Made by a program: the position numbers and the translations under genes. Below are positions 32,308-41,073 of a stretch of DNA of 64,000 nucleotides, in pieces. The first letter of the stretch is position 1. Every line of letters begins with the position of its first letter. Below the pieces are notes generated by a model. That model worked only from the letters and a program-made list of their open reading frames with translations. It was not told the origin of the DNA and did not search any database. Source of the DNA: an uncultured Christensenellaceae bacterium (GTDB lineage: Bacteria; Bacillota; Clostridia; Christensenellales; Borkfalkiaceae); assembly GCA_910587365.1 (NCBI GenBank), contig CAJUKJ010000004.1, forward strand, positions 42,891-106,890, read 5' to 3'.

Positions 32308-33837
32308 ATGAGAATTTTAAAACTGCTGTTCAGTAAAATTTTTATATCCGCACTCGCGCTTTTGATACAAATCGCGTTCGTGGTTTTGATACTGCTCTTC
32401 TATGAGGTATATTTCGCCTACTTCCAGATATTCAGCGCAGCGTTAAGCTTACTTATAGTTTTCGGCATAATAGGAAAAAAAGAAAGTCCAGAATTTAAAG
32501 CCCCGTGGCTGGTTATAATTCTTGTACTGCCATTTTTCGGCACGGTTATTTACTGTATGTTCGCAAACTCGAAAATGTCCACAAAGCAGTACAGGCATAT
32601 GGTTGAAATAGTTTGCAGATGCAAAAAATATTCAGAGTTGACCGTATCCGAAAACAACGAAATATACAAAACGCTTGGAGAATTTTCGGGTATTGAAAAC
32701 TATTTAAGAAAAAATTCGTACAGCCGCGGACACCTCAACAACAAAGTCGAATATTTCCGTTCGGGCGAGAAATTCTACGCAGACCTGTTATCCGAGCTTG
32801 ACAAAGCCGAAAAGTTTATATTTATGGAATATTTCATAATATCCTACGGCAAGATGTGGGACGGTATCCACGATATACTCGTGCGTAAGGTGTTCGAGGG
32901 CGTGGAAGTGCGGGTTATGTACGACGATATAGGCTGTGCGGGACATATTAGCGGAAATTACTTTAAAAAGCTTAAAAAAGAGGGAATTAACTGCATAAAG
33001 TTCAATCCTTTCCGCCCTGTAATATCGGGAATACACAATAACCGCGACCACAGAAAAATTACCGTAATAGACGGAAGGGTTGCATACACGGGCGGCGTCA
33101 ACCTCGGCGACGAATATATAAACGAAAAGCATCCGTTCGGGCATTGGAAGGATACGGCTATAAAGGTTCAGGGTTCGGCTGTATGTAATTTTACCCAGAT
33201 GTTTTTGCAGATGTTCGACACGTCGTCAAACCAGTTTTCCGACTATGACAGATACTTGGATATCGAATACGAAAAGTTCGACGAGGGCGGGTATATACAC
33301 CCCTTCGGCGACGGTCCGAAACCCATTTATCCCGAGCTTATTGGCGCGAATAACTTCATAAATATGATTAATTGCGCCAAAAACTACGTCTGGGTTACGA
33401 CGCCCTATCTTATCCCCGACTACAATCTTACTTCCGCACTTAGAAACGCCGCATTCAGGGGAGTTGACGTGCGCATAATCGTACCGCATATTCCCGACAA
33501 AAAAATAATATTCAATATGACCCGTTCCAACTACAAATTTTTGTTGGAAGCAGGAGTTAAAATTTACGAATACACCCCCGGCTTTATCCATGCAAAGGGT
33601 ATGGTCTGCGACGGAAAATCGGCGTTTGTGGGAACAATTAACCTCGATTACCGAAGCCTTGTCCACCACTACGAATGCGGAGCCGTAATGTACGGCAACC
33701 CGTGCATAGCCGACATAAAGGCCGACTTTGACGAAACGCTTTCCCTCAGCAGTGAAGTTACGACGCAAAACTTTAAGTTCGGCTTTATACCCTCGCTCAT
33801 AAATGCGGTACTCAACTTGTTCTCGCCTATGCTATAA
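32308..33837 (+). CDS. cls: Cardiolipin synthase
   Basis: A 509-residue membrane phospholipase D family enzyme that condenses phosphatidylglycerol to cardiolipin. Two N-terminal membrane spans (about residues 5-50 and 60-85) are followed by two PLD domains with HKD motifs: H248 in HRKITVIDG and H428 in HAKGMVCDG. PYLIPDYNLTSALRNAA is a typical intermediate block. It is longer than most Cls proteins (about 480). No Shine-Dalgarno is visible. The TTGACA-18-TAAAAT promoter ends 9 nt before the ATG. It is monocistronic, with a terminator at 33846-33872. Confidence 0.93.
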   Translation: MRILKLLFSKIFISALALLIQIAFVVLILLFYEVYFAYFQIFSAALSLLIVFGIIGKKESPEFKAPWLVIILVLPFFGTVIYCMFANSKMSTKQYRHMVEIVCRCKKYSELTVSENNEIYKTLGEFSGIENYLRKNSYSRGHLNNKVEYFRSGEKFYADLLSELDKAEKFIFMEYFIISYGKMWDGIHDILVRKVFEGVEVRVMYDDIGCAGHISGNYFKKLKKEGINCIKFNPFRPVISGIHNNRDHRKITVIDGRVAYTGGVNLGDEYINEKHPFGHWKDTAIKVQGSAVCNFTQMFLQMFDTSSNQFSDYDRYLDIEYEKFDEGGYIHPFGDGPKPIYPELIGANNFINMINCAKNYVWVTTPYLIPDYNLTSALRNAAFRGVDVRIIVPHIPDKKIIFNMTRSNYKFLLEAGVKIYEYTPGFIHAKGMVCDGKSAFVGTINLDYRSLVHHYECGAVMYGNPCIADIKADFDETLSLSSEVTTQNFKFGFIPSLINAVLNLFSPML

Positions 33838-33845
33838 AAAACTTT

Positions 33846-33872
33846 CCCCTGCGCGGCTGCGCCGCTCAGGGG
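33846..33872. terminator. Terminator between cls and the LRR lipoprotein gene
   Basis: CCCCTG / CAGGGG with an inner GCGGC/GCCGC pairing is followed by AATTATTTT on the plus strand. Confidence 0.75.
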
Positions 33873-33879
33873 AATTATT

Positions 33880-35271
33880 TTACCATTTAACCGCTTCGCC
33901 GTTGACGTAATGCCAGAAGTTACCTCCTGCCGCAGGCTTTGTTTCGCTATAATAATAGATTGTTGCATTTAAAATGTCGTTGCCGTTTTTGCCAATGCTT
34001 ATAGCCGACCAGCCCGCTTCATTACCCTTGTAATACACCGTTGTAAGCATCGAACAACGATAGAACGCATAGCTTGTAATTTTAGTGACGCTTTCGGGTA
34101 CGACCACACTTTCAAGCATTGCACAGCCGTAGAATGCGGAATAGCCTATCGTCTGCACACTGTCCCCTAAAACCACGTCGGTAATGTTACAGTTATTGAA
34201 AGCGTAGTCGGAAATTTCCGTAATTGAATTTGAAATAACTATATGCTTCACGCTGTTCGACGGGTCGGCACTTCCGCCGAAACCTGCCGTTATTCCGCCA
34301 AACATCAATACGCCCCAGCCTATTTTGGTTACGCTGTCGGGCATTTCAAATCTTTCAAGCGAAGAGCAGCTACCGAACGCACAGTCGCCTATTTGCTTCA
34401 AACCGTCGTTAAAAGTAACGCTTTTTAAGCTTGTGCAGGAATTGAAAGCGCATTCTCCTATGCTTTGCACGCTTGCGGGTATGACGATTTCCTTTAACAT
34501 AGTACAGCGGCAAAAAGCGTTCTCCTCGATTTTTTGCACCTTCTCGCCTATTTCCGCGCTTTCAAGCGACGAACAATCCAAAAACGCGTCTTTCCCTATT
34601 TTCAGTAAATTTTTGCCGCCGGCTACGCTTTTAAGATTGGTACAATTATAAAACGCCATTTCGCCTATTTCGGTAACTCCGCTTCCTATTTCCAATGCGG
34701 TTATGTTTTCACATCCGTAAAAGGTGTAAGGCTGTATTTCGGTAACGCTGTCCGGTATGACGGTATTGCCCGCGGGCTTTCCGCCGAAATACAGCTCACT
34801 TGCAAAATACATAGGGTTCGCGCCTAAATCCCCAAAATTAATGCCGCACCAATCGCCTACGCTGCCGACGTATACGCTTTTCAGCTCGGAACATCTGCCG
34901 AACGCGATTTCGCCTATTTCCTTTAACCCTTTACCGAACGTTATGGTTTCAAGCCCGCTGCATTCGTAAAAGGCTTTCTCGCCTATGCTTTGGACGCTGT
35001 CGGGTATGACGACGGAGGTTAACGATTCACAGCCCGCGAACGCGTTTTCGGCAATGGCTGTAACGGGCTTTCTATTATACTTGGCGGGAACGGTTATTTC
35101 ATTAACCTCTTTATCGTACAAGCCTGTTATTACGTAAGCCGTTACCTTATCGCCCGACATAATTTCGGTATAGGAAAATCTTTCGTCGTTTTTGTCCTTG
35201 CAGGCGGCAAAGCCGAGCGCGCTAACCGCGAGTGCAGAAGCCGTGATCAAAGTTATTATTTTGCGTATCAT
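33880..35271 (-). CDS. BspA-type leucine-rich repeat lipoprotein
   Basis: A 463-residue surface lipoprotein. The signal peptide ends in a lipobox (LGFAACKDK). About a dozen repeats of the LRR_5/BspA type follow (IPDSVQSIGEKAFYECSGLE; ALEIGSGVTEIGEMAFYNC), with a short non-repeat insertion around YVGSVGDWCGINFGDLGANP. Such proteins commonly bind host or bacterial surface ligands. The ligand here is unknown. AGAGG precedes the ATG. It is monocistronic, convergent with cls. Confidence 0.92.
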   Translation of the reverse strand: MIRKIITLITASALAVSALGFAACKDKNDERFSYTEIMSGDKVTAYVITGLYDKEVNEITVPAKYNRKPVTAIAENAFAGCESLTSVVIPDSVQSIGEKAFYECSGLETITFGKGLKEIGEIAFGRCSELKSVYVGSVGDWCGINFGDLGANPMYFASELYFGGKPAGNTVIPDSVTEIQPYTFYGCENITALEIGSGVTEIGEMAFYNCTNLKSVAGGKNLLKIGKDAFLDCSSLESAEIGEKVQKIEENAFCRCTMLKEIVIPASVQSIGECAFNSCTSLKSVTFNDGLKQIGDCAFGSCSSLERFEMPDSVTKIGWGVLMFGGITAGFGGSADPSNSVKHIVISNSITEISDYAFNNCNITDVVLGDSVQTIGYSAFYGCAMLESVVVPESVTKITSYAFYRCSMLTTVYYKGNEAGWSAISIGKNGNDILNATIYYYSETKPAAGGNFWHYVNGEAVKW

Positions 35272-35342
35272 TAAATATCCTCTTACGTCGGTTTTTTTAA
35301 TTATAGCCTTTGCCGATTAAAAAGTCAAACGATAAAAAAATG

Positions 35343-35368
35343 ACGTCCGCTTTCAGTTAAGCGGACGT
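35343..35368 (-). terminator. Terminator of the secB-like gene
   Basis: The 10-bp stem ACGTCCGCTT / AAGCGGACGT lies 16 nt after the stop of the SecB-like gene, with a T-rich tract on the minus strand (CATTTTTTTATCG) and AAAAATTTTTT on the other side. Confidence 0.8.
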
Positions 35369-35383
35369 GAAAAATTTTTTCGG

Positions 35384-35827
35384 TTAATTGAGGTTACTAT
35401 CTACCGAGAATGCGTAAACGTCCCTGTCCTCGGGGAAGATTGATCCGGAAATTACGGGAAGGTTCAAGGGCGCGATATACGCGTTTGCCGTAAGGCTTGT
35501 AACAGCCGAACGAAGGTAAGGATAAATTAATTTTGTACCTTCTATAACGAAGTTCCTTTCCTCGTTTTCGTTCTTTACGTCGGTTACCTCGAACACGCCT
35601 ACAAGCGTTACGTTTATGTCGAAGGGTTTAGGTTCAGCCTCGGTGGACTGGATTTTTACGGAAAGCGCGATGAAGTTAAGCATCTCGTTGCCGGTAACCT
35701 TTCTTACCTGGCGCGAGAACTGGGGCTTTATATCAAGCTTTTCTTCGGGATTGAGCTTTACGCGGTTGAGTTTGAACGACAGTTCTTCCGCCGTTATTCC
35801 TTTAAATTCAAATTTCATCTTTTTCAC
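35384..35827 (-). CDS. SecB-like export chaperone
   Basis: A 147-residue protein with the SecB fold pattern. After beta-rich N-terminal strands, the block IEGTKLIYPYLRSAVTSLTA followed by NAYIAPLNLPVI corresponds to the conserved YPYARxxVsxLTxrgGFPPLxLxPI region of proteobacterial SecB. SecB holds preproteins unfolded for SecA. SecB-like proteins also occur as chaperones of toxin-antitoxin systems, but no toxin gene is adjacent. Classical SecB is uncommon in Firmicutes. AGGAGT precedes the ATG. It is monocistronic with its own terminator. Confidence 0.7.
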   Translation of the reverse strand: MKKMKFEFKGITAEELSFKLNRVKLNPEEKLDIKPQFSRQVRKVTGNEMLNFIALSVKIQSTEAEPKPFDINVTLVGVFEVTDVKNENEERNFVIEGTKLIYPYLRSAVTSLTANAYIAPLNLPVISGSIFPEDRDVYAFSVDSNLN

Positions 35828-35896
35828 TCCTGGGTGGTTTATGTACTTATTATATAGATAACCCGTTTAAAAGTCAATTAAACCCCGAAATTTTAA

Positions 35897-35925
35897 TTGA
35901 TTAAAATAAATGTATAATGTATAAT
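35897..35925 (+). promoter_or_regulatory. Promoter of the TIGR03960-TIGR03936-rng operon
   Basis: TTGATT (35897-35902), a 17-nt spacer and TATAAT (35920-35925) predict a start near 35932 and a leader of about 140 nt. The leader can form AGCTTC/GAAGCT and CAAGC/GCTTG pairings (35960-35991). Confidence 0.75.
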
Positions 35926-36073
35926 AATTTCACGGCAATTAAAAGGAAAATTTACCTTGCAAGCGGAGCTTCCCTTTTTTTGCTTGAAGCTGCAATGATA
36001 GGTGCGGTAACGCAGATGACGCTTTCCGAACGCGCGCGCCTTTAATTATTTCAATTAATTCAGAGAAGTTTTT

Positions 36074-37834
36074 ATGACTGTAAATTTAGACGATTTGCGC
36101 GAGCTTTTACTCAGCGTAGAAAAGCCCTCACGCTATACGGGCGGAGAATACGGCTTCCCCGAACTGAAAGCCTCCCCCTTTGATTTTTGCATTTGCTTCC
36201 CCGATTTATACGAGGTTGGGATGAGCAATTTAGGCATAAAAATAGTTGCCGAAAGCTTTTTGGAACGCGGATATACCGCGGACTTTTGCTTTACGCCCTA
36301 TACCGACTTCGGCGAAGGAATAAAAAAGCTGGGCGTGCCGTTGTACTCCCTCGGGCTTAAAAAGCCGCTTAAAGAGTTCGATATGCTGGGCTTTTCAATG
36401 CAGTTCGAGCTTTCTTACACCAACCTTTTATATATGCTTGACTTAGCGGAAATACCGCTTACGCGCAAGGAAAGAAAGAGCGGGAAATATCCGCTTATCG
36501 CCATAGGCGGACCGTGCGCGGTCAACCCCGAGCCTCTTGCAGACTTTGTTGATATAGTTTTCGTGGGCGACGGGGAAAGGGTTGATGCGGACGTTGCAGA
36601 AATTTATGTCAAATGCGGCGGGGCGACAGAAAAATTCTTTTATGAAATTTCAAGGCTGGACGGAGTTTACGTCCCCGCACTTTCAAATAAAGTAAAAAAA
36701 GCGTGTGTACGCGATTTGGACGGCGAGGTATTCCCCGAAAGGTTTGCCGTACCCAACTGCGAAAGCGTACACGACCGCGCCGTAATCGAGGTTATGCGCG
36801 GGTGCTACCGCGGATGCAGGTTTTGCCAGGCGGGGTTTATTTACCGCCCGGTAAGACCGAGGAGCATAGACACGCTTACGCGGCAGGCATGCTCGCTTAT
36901 AAAGAACACGGGGTATGACGAGGTAAGCTTAAACTCACTTTCCACAGGCGACTATCCCGACCTGCGCGGACTTATAAAAACCCTTAAAAAAAATTTACCG
37001 GACGGCGTTACCCTTGCCCTGCCATCGTTGCGGGTGGACAGCTTCGACGGGGAATTTGCACAGGACGCGCGCAGAGTTTCATTGACATTTGCCCCCGAAG
37101 CAGGCAGCCAACGGCTACGCGACGTAATCAACAAAGACGTTACCGAAGAAGAAATTTTAAAAGCCGTGCAAAGTGCGTTCGATACGGGATATAGCGCGGT
37201 CAAGCTGTATTTTATGCTTGGTCTGCCAACCGAAACGGACGAGGATTTAGAGGGTATCGGTAAAATCTGCGCCCTTATCAGAAACTGCTACAAGAGCAAA
37301 AAGCGCGGCAAGCAACTTAGAATTTCCGTATCCTGCTCCACCTTTATCCCCAAACCCTTTACCCCGTTCCAGTGGGAAAGGCAGGCGAGCGATGAAGATA
37401 TTAAGGCGAAACAGCAAAAGCTTATCGACGGGCTTCGCGGAAAAGGCGTGACTTTAAATTGGAGCGACGGCTTTACGGCAAAGCTCGAAGCGGTGCTTGC
37501 ACGCGGCGACAGACGGCTTGGAGAGGTTATACGCCTTGCCTACCTTAACGGCTGCAAATTCGACGGCTGGGATAAGGAGCTGAGCCGCGAGGGCTGGAAT
37601 AAAGCGTTTGAAAGCGCGGGCATATCCCCCGACGAATACACACGTGAGTTCGGCGAGGACGAAGTCCTGCCCTGGGATTTTATTGATATAGGCGTTACGA
37701 AAAAATTTCTGCTTTCCGAAAGACATAAGGCTTATGGCGGTAAGGTTACGGGAAGCTGCCTTTCCTCGTGCAAGGGCTGCGGACTTCAAAAGGACTGTCC
37801 CGTTGCTCATCGCGGGATTGATTGCACGCGTTAA
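36074..37834 (+). CDS. TIGR03960-family B12-binding radical SAM protein
   Basis: A 586-residue protein. The N-terminal B12-binding-like domain includes PDLYEVGMSNLGIKI and IAIGGPCAVNPEPLADFVD. The radical SAM core has the cluster motif C244-x3-C248-x2-C251 (RGCYRGCRFCQAG), then LSLNSLSTGDY and LTFAPEAGSQRLRDVINK. A C-terminal Cys-rich end (SCLSSCKGCGLQKDC) could hold another cluster. The reaction is unknown. The family is constantly linked to TIGR03936 and RNase G, both of which follow here, suggesting RNA modification or maturation (inference). Confidence 0.88.
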   Translation: MTVNLDDLRELLLSVEKPSRYTGGEYGFPELKASPFDFCICFPDLYEVGMSNLGIKIVAESFLERGYTADFCFTPYTDFGEGIKKLGVPLYSLGLKKPLKEFDMLGFSMQFELSYTNLLYMLDLAEIPLTRKERKSGKYPLIAIGGPCAVNPEPLADFVDIVFVGDGERVDADVAEIYVKCGGATEKFFYEISRLDGVYVPALSNKVKKACVRDLDGEVFPERFAVPNCESVHDRAVIEVMRGCYRGCRFCQAGFIYRPVRPRSIDTLTRQACSLIKNTGYDEVSLNSLSTGDYPDLRGLIKTLKKNLPDGVTLALPSLRVDSFDGEFAQDARRVSLTFAPEAGSQRLRDVINKDVTEEEILKAVQSAFDTGYSAVKLYFMLGLPTETDEDLEGIGKICALIRNCYKSKKRGKQLRISVSCSTFIPKPFTPFQWERQASDEDIKAKQQKLIDGLRGKGVTLNWSDGFTAKLEAVLARGDRRLGEVIRLAYLNGCKFDGWDKELSREGWNKAFESAGISPDEYTREFGEDEVLPWDFIDIGVTKKFLLSERHKAYGGKVTGSCLSSCKGCGLQKDCPVAHRGIDCTR

Positions 37835-37898
37835 GCGTTTTCACGATAATAATTACCTCGTAAAATGTGCATAAGCAATTTTTACGAAACGGAGAAAA

Positions 37899-38492
37899 AT
37901 GATAGCGTTCAGGTACACAAAGACGGACGGGGCTGAATATCTTTCCCATCTCGACTTACTAAGACATATAGACAGAACCTTGCGCCGCGCGGGGATAAAG
38001 GTAAAGATGAGCGAGGGCTTCCACCCCCACCCTAAAATTTTTATGAATAACCCGCTCGGTCTCGGCATAAAGTCAACGGCGGAATACTGCACGGTAGAAG
38101 CGGACTTCGGCGGGGACTTTAAAAAGGCGTTTAACCAGAACTCTCCCAATGGCGTCAAATGCGTGGGTTTTAAAATAGTAGACGAAAACCCCAACTACGC
38201 GTATACAATTGAGAGTTGCGGATACACTGCCGAGGTGGTTACACCCTTCGATACCGCGGAATATCTAAGCCGCGAACAAATTATAATAACAGACAAACGC
38301 GGTCGGACTGTCGATATCAGACCGAGGATATATTCGCTTGAATTTAAAGACGGCAAACTACACTTCACGCTGGGCTGCGGGGAAAATAATTTGCGTCCCG
38401 ACCTGCTTTGCGAAATATTGAACCCCCTGTGCGGAGAGGCGAAAAATATAACTAAAATTTTCGCACAAGGCAAATACACGGATTTAAGATAA
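37899..38492 (+). CDS. TIGR03936 (DUF2344) radical SAM-associated protein
   Basis: A 197-residue protein beginning with AFRYTKTDGAEYLSHLDLLRHIDRTLRRA, then MSEGFHPHPKIFMNNPLGLGIKS. This is the conserved opening of the TIGR03936/DUF2344 family. It is usually found next to, or fused with, the TIGR03960 radical SAM protein, and the two probably act together. The gene is 64 bp downstream of its partner, with GGAG at a suitable distance. The C-terminal half is variable. Confidence 0.9.
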   Translation: MIAFRYTKTDGAEYLSHLDLLRHIDRTLRRAGIKVKMSEGFHPHPKIFMNNPLGLGIKSTAEYCTVEADFGGDFKKAFNQNSPNGVKCVGFKIVDENPNYAYTIESCGYTAEVVTPFDTAEYLSREQIIITDKRGRTVDIRPRIYSLEFKDGKLHFTLGCGENNLRPDLLCEILNPLCGEAKNITKIFAQGKYTDLR

Positions 38493-38504
38493 TTCAACGT
38501 TTTA

Positions 38505-38563
38505 GCCTTCCCTCTTAATAAAGGCGGAAGGTGTCCGCAACGCGGACGGATGAGGGTTGTGTT
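38505..38563. repeat. Dispersed two-hairpin repeat, copy 1
   Basis: GCCTTCCCTCTTAATAAAGGCGGAAGG-type palindrome, then the second hairpin GTCCGC-AAC-GCGGAC, then the conserved tail GGATGAGGGTTGTG. It has the same order as copies near 46313 and 54648. It lies in the gap between the TIGR03936 gene and rng. Confidence 0.75.
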
Positions 38564-38630
38564 TTTTAAAAAAAATGTCGTTATTACCTGCCCTCACTTA
38601 TCCCCCTAAAATGGGAGGCAAAGGTGCTTT

Positions 38631-40130
38631 ATGTCAAAAAAGACGATATTCTTTGACGAATACTGCGGTTACGCCACTTCCGCAGTCGTCGAAAACGATA
38701 AAATCACGGAATTTAATTTTGAACGCAAAGACCGCGCTTCCATTATAGGCAATATCTATAAGGGCAGGGTAGAATGCGTTTTGCAGGGTATGAACGCCGC
38801 GTTTGTCAACTGCGGGTTAGAGCGCAACTGCTACCTGTCCGCGGAGGACGTTTTTCCCGACGCAGGCAAGTACGACGGAGAAAACGGCAAAGCCCCCGCT
38901 CTACCCGAACTTAAAGAAGGGGATGAAATTCTTGTACAAGTCACAAAAGCACCCGTAGGCAAGAAGGGCGCGCGCGTGACCGCGTTCCCTTCGTTCGTGG
39001 GCAGACACGTCATATATATGCCCCGTACCCCCTTCATAGGCGTATCCCGCAAGATAAGCGACGGCGAACTGAGAAAAAACCTAATCTACTGGGCAAGCAA
39101 AATGACGCGCGAGGACGAGGGTATTGTCTTGCGCACCGCCGCACCATATGCAAGGCACAACGTGCTTGAACTTGAAATTGCGTACCTGCGCAATCTTTAT
39201 AACGGCATTTCAGACGCTTTCGGCTGTACGCAAGCGGGCGAGCTTTTATATACCGACGTTGACCTTACTATGCGGGTTATGCGCGATACTTTAAGCTATG
39301 ACATAGAAAAAATAATCGTCGGCACGCCCAAACTTGAACGGCTTATATTCAAGCTGAACGAATTATATCCCCCCGCCTACCGCCGCCCCGTTATATTGCA
39401 TAATTCGACAAAGGATATGTTTAACGAGTACGGACTTACGGAGCAAATTACGGAAATCAATTCCCCGCGGGTCAATCTTGATAACGGCGCGTATCTTATT
39501 ATCGAAAAGACCGAAGCCCTTACGGTAATAGACGTAAATACGGGCAAATTTACAGGCGAAGACAATTTGGAGCAGACAGTTTACCACACCAATATCCTTG
39601 CCGCACGCGAAATTGCAAGGCAGGTTAAATTAAGAAACATAGGCGGAATAGTCGTTGTTGATTTTATAGATATGTCAACCCCCTCTCACCGCAACGCGAT
39701 TGTCGGCGAGCTTGAACGCGCGCTTAAACAGGACAACGCGAAATGCGCGGTGTCCCCCATGTCAAAATTGGGACTTGTAGAGTTTTCAAGGAAGCGCGTC
39801 GGAGCAAGTCACCTTTCGGCAATTACAAGACCTTGCAGACATTGCAAAAGCGGGCTTGTACTGTCGCCCAGATTCGTTATACTTAAAAAGGTGCGCGTAG
39901 GACTTTTGAATATGTATGCGGAAGGTAACAGAGTTTTGCGCTTTGACGCAAACAGCGAGGTTTTAAACGAAATATCCGACTGGAACGAGTTTATTTCCGA
40001 TTTGAAAGAACGTATGCCCGACGCCGAAATTTACGGTGCGCCCCACCGCAGCTTCCCCGACGAACAGGTTTACCTGCACTGCGGGAACGACATATTCCCC
40101 CTCCCCGAAAAAGCCGTAAAAATAATTTAA
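38631..40130 (+). CDS. rng: Ribonuclease G/E family endoribonuclease
   Basis: A 499-residue RNase G. The S1-like RNA-binding region (NIYKGRVECVLQGMNAAFVNCGLERNCYL) is followed by the DNase I-like catalytic part, with TVIDVNTGKFTG and VVVDFIDMSTPSHR, whose Asp residues bind Mg. The zinc-link motif RPCRHCKSG comes next. It processes rRNA and degrades mRNA. The upstream radical SAM pair is its standard partner set. In many Clostridia rplU, prp and rpmA follow at once, but here about 2 kb of other genes intervene. GGAGG is present near the start. Confidence 0.95.
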   Translation: MSKKTIFFDEYCGYATSAVVENDKITEFNFERKDRASIIGNIYKGRVECVLQGMNAAFVNCGLERNCYLSAEDVFPDAGKYDGENGKAPALPELKEGDEILVQVTKAPVGKKGARVTAFPSFVGRHVIYMPRTPFIGVSRKISDGELRKNLIYWASKMTREDEGIVLRTAAPYARHNVLELEIAYLRNLYNGISDAFGCTQAGELLYTDVDLTMRVMRDTLSYDIEKIIVGTPKLERLIFKLNELYPPAYRRPVILHNSTKDMFNEYGLTEQITEINSPRVNLDNGAYLIIEKTEALTVIDVNTGKFTGEDNLEQTVYHTNILAAREIARQVKLRNIGGIVVVDFIDMSTPSHRNAIVGELERALKQDNAKCAVSPMSKLGLVEFSRKRVGASHLSAITRPCRHCKSGLVLSPRFVILKKVRVGLLNMYAEGNRVLRFDANSEVLNEISDWNEFISDLKERMPDAEIYGAPHRSFPDEQVYLHCGNDIFPLPEKAVKII

Positions 40131-40151
40131 TCCCCCTCGTTGCGAGGGGGA
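40131..40151. terminator. Hairpin between rng and the XRE gene
   Basis: CCCCCTCG / CGAGGGGG directly follows the rng stop. The T tract is better on the minus strand (TTAAATTATTTT), so it may chiefly serve the convergent XRE gene. Confidence 0.65.
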
Positions 40152-40174
40152 AACCCAAAAGCTTGCGCCAATAT

Positions 40175-40498
40175 TCACATTTTAGATATAAGATAGTTTA
40201 TATAATCGATTACCGATACTCGCTGCGATGGCTTTAACTTTGACAAAAGCCCGAGCCACAGCTTTTCCTGTTCCGATAGCTCGCGCATAACGTTGACGTT
40301 GCCAAAATCGTCCTCGCGACCCAAAAGATAGTCGCAGGAACACTCGAAAACGTCCGCAAGCGCGCAGATGTACTTTGCGGAAGGCTCTACCTTCCCCTGC
40401 TCCCAAAAGTTTACCGCCTTAAAACTTACGCCTATTTTTTCAGCCAATGCTCGTTGGCTGATTTTTTTATCCTCTCGCAATTGCCTTATCCTGTACAT
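40175..40498 (-). CDS. XRE-family transcriptional regulator
   Basis: A 107-residue protein with an N-terminal Cro/C1 HTH (KKISQRALAEKIGVSFKAVNFWEQGKVEP), then YICALADVFECSCDYLLGRE, and a helical C-terminal part. It is divergent from a lipoprotein gene. A perfect 10-bp inverted repeat, ATATTACACA (40534-40543) and TGTGTAATAT (40588-40597), flanks the lipoprotein's consensus promoter. It is a likely operator for this regulator. AGAGG precedes the ATG. Confidence 0.88.
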   Translation of the reverse strand: MYRIRQLREDKKISQRALAEKIGVSFKAVNFWEQGKVEPSAKYICALADVFECSCDYLLGREDDFGNVNVMRELSEQEKLWLGLLSKLKPSQRVSVIDYINYLISKM

Positions 40499-40533
40499 AT
40501 ATTTCCTCTCTTTTGCGATTTCATTATGGAAAA

Positions 40534-40597
40534 ATATTACACAAATTTGCTTGACATTTACTTTTTTTACTCATATAATTATATTAATGTGTAATAT
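40534..40597. promoter_or_regulatory. Consensus promoter bracketed by an inverted repeat
   Basis: TTGACA (40551-40556), a 17-nt spacer and TATAAT (40574-40579) form a perfect consensus promoter for the 40633 lipoprotein gene. ATATTACACA at 40534-40543 and its exact reverse complement at 40588-40597 lie on either side, 54 bp apart. They are a probable operator pair for the divergent XRE protein. Confidence 0.75.
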
Positions 40598-40632
40598 ATT
40601 TACATATTAATATTTGCAAAAGGAGAATTATT

Positions 40633-41016
40633 ATGAAAAGAGCAATTACAGGCGGAATTTTAGCGGCATTGGCAACCGTAATACTTTGCGTTTGCCTGAC
40701 GGCTTGTTCGACCAACATAGTGGGAACTTACAAGTTCTACTCTATGAAGGGCGAAGATGGAGGAGTTAAAATAGACTTGAAGGTCGGCGATTCATACATG
40801 GGTATGTTCGAGCTTACGGAAGATTTTATGGTATTGACCGTTAACGAGGACAATACGTTAACTTTATCCACTATGGGAACGACCGTAAAGGGCAGCTGGA
40901 CGGAAGAAAGCGGCAAATACTATTTTACAATTGAAGGCGAAAAGCAGGAAATTAAAGTAAGCGGAAGCAAGCTTACTATGAAAGAGGACGGCTCGGAGCT
41001 GGTTCTCAAAAAATAA
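40633..41016 (+). CDS. Small lipoprotein, lipocalin-like
   Basis: A 127-residue protein with a signal peptide and lipobox (CLTACS). The mature part is beta-rich, starting with VGTYKFYSMKGEDGG and ending with LTMKEDGSELVLKK. It includes the repeated W/T patterns (VKGSWTEESGKYYFTIEGE) common in lipocalin-like lipoproteins of gut Firmicutes. AAAAGGAGA precedes the ATG. It is expressed from a perfect consensus promoter that the neighbouring XRE protein probably represses. The function is unknown. Confidence 0.78.
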   Translation: MKRAITGGILAALATVILCVCLTACSTNIVGTYKFYSMKGEDGGVKIDLKVGDSYMGMFELTEDFMVLTVNEDNTLTLSTMGTTVKGSWTEESGKYYFTIEGEKQEIKVSGSKLTMKEDGSELVLKK

Positions 41017-41031
41017 AGCCACGGCAATCAG

Positions 41032-41063
41032 TACCCCCGCGCAACAATAGTTGCGTGGGGGTA
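41032..41063. terminator. Bidirectional terminator
   Basis: The 14-bp stem TACCCCCGCGCAAC / GTTGCGTGGGGGTA (one mismatch) lies between the convergent genes 40633 and 41074, with TTTAATT following on the plus strand. Confidence 0.85.
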
Positions 41064-41073
41064 TTTAATTACC

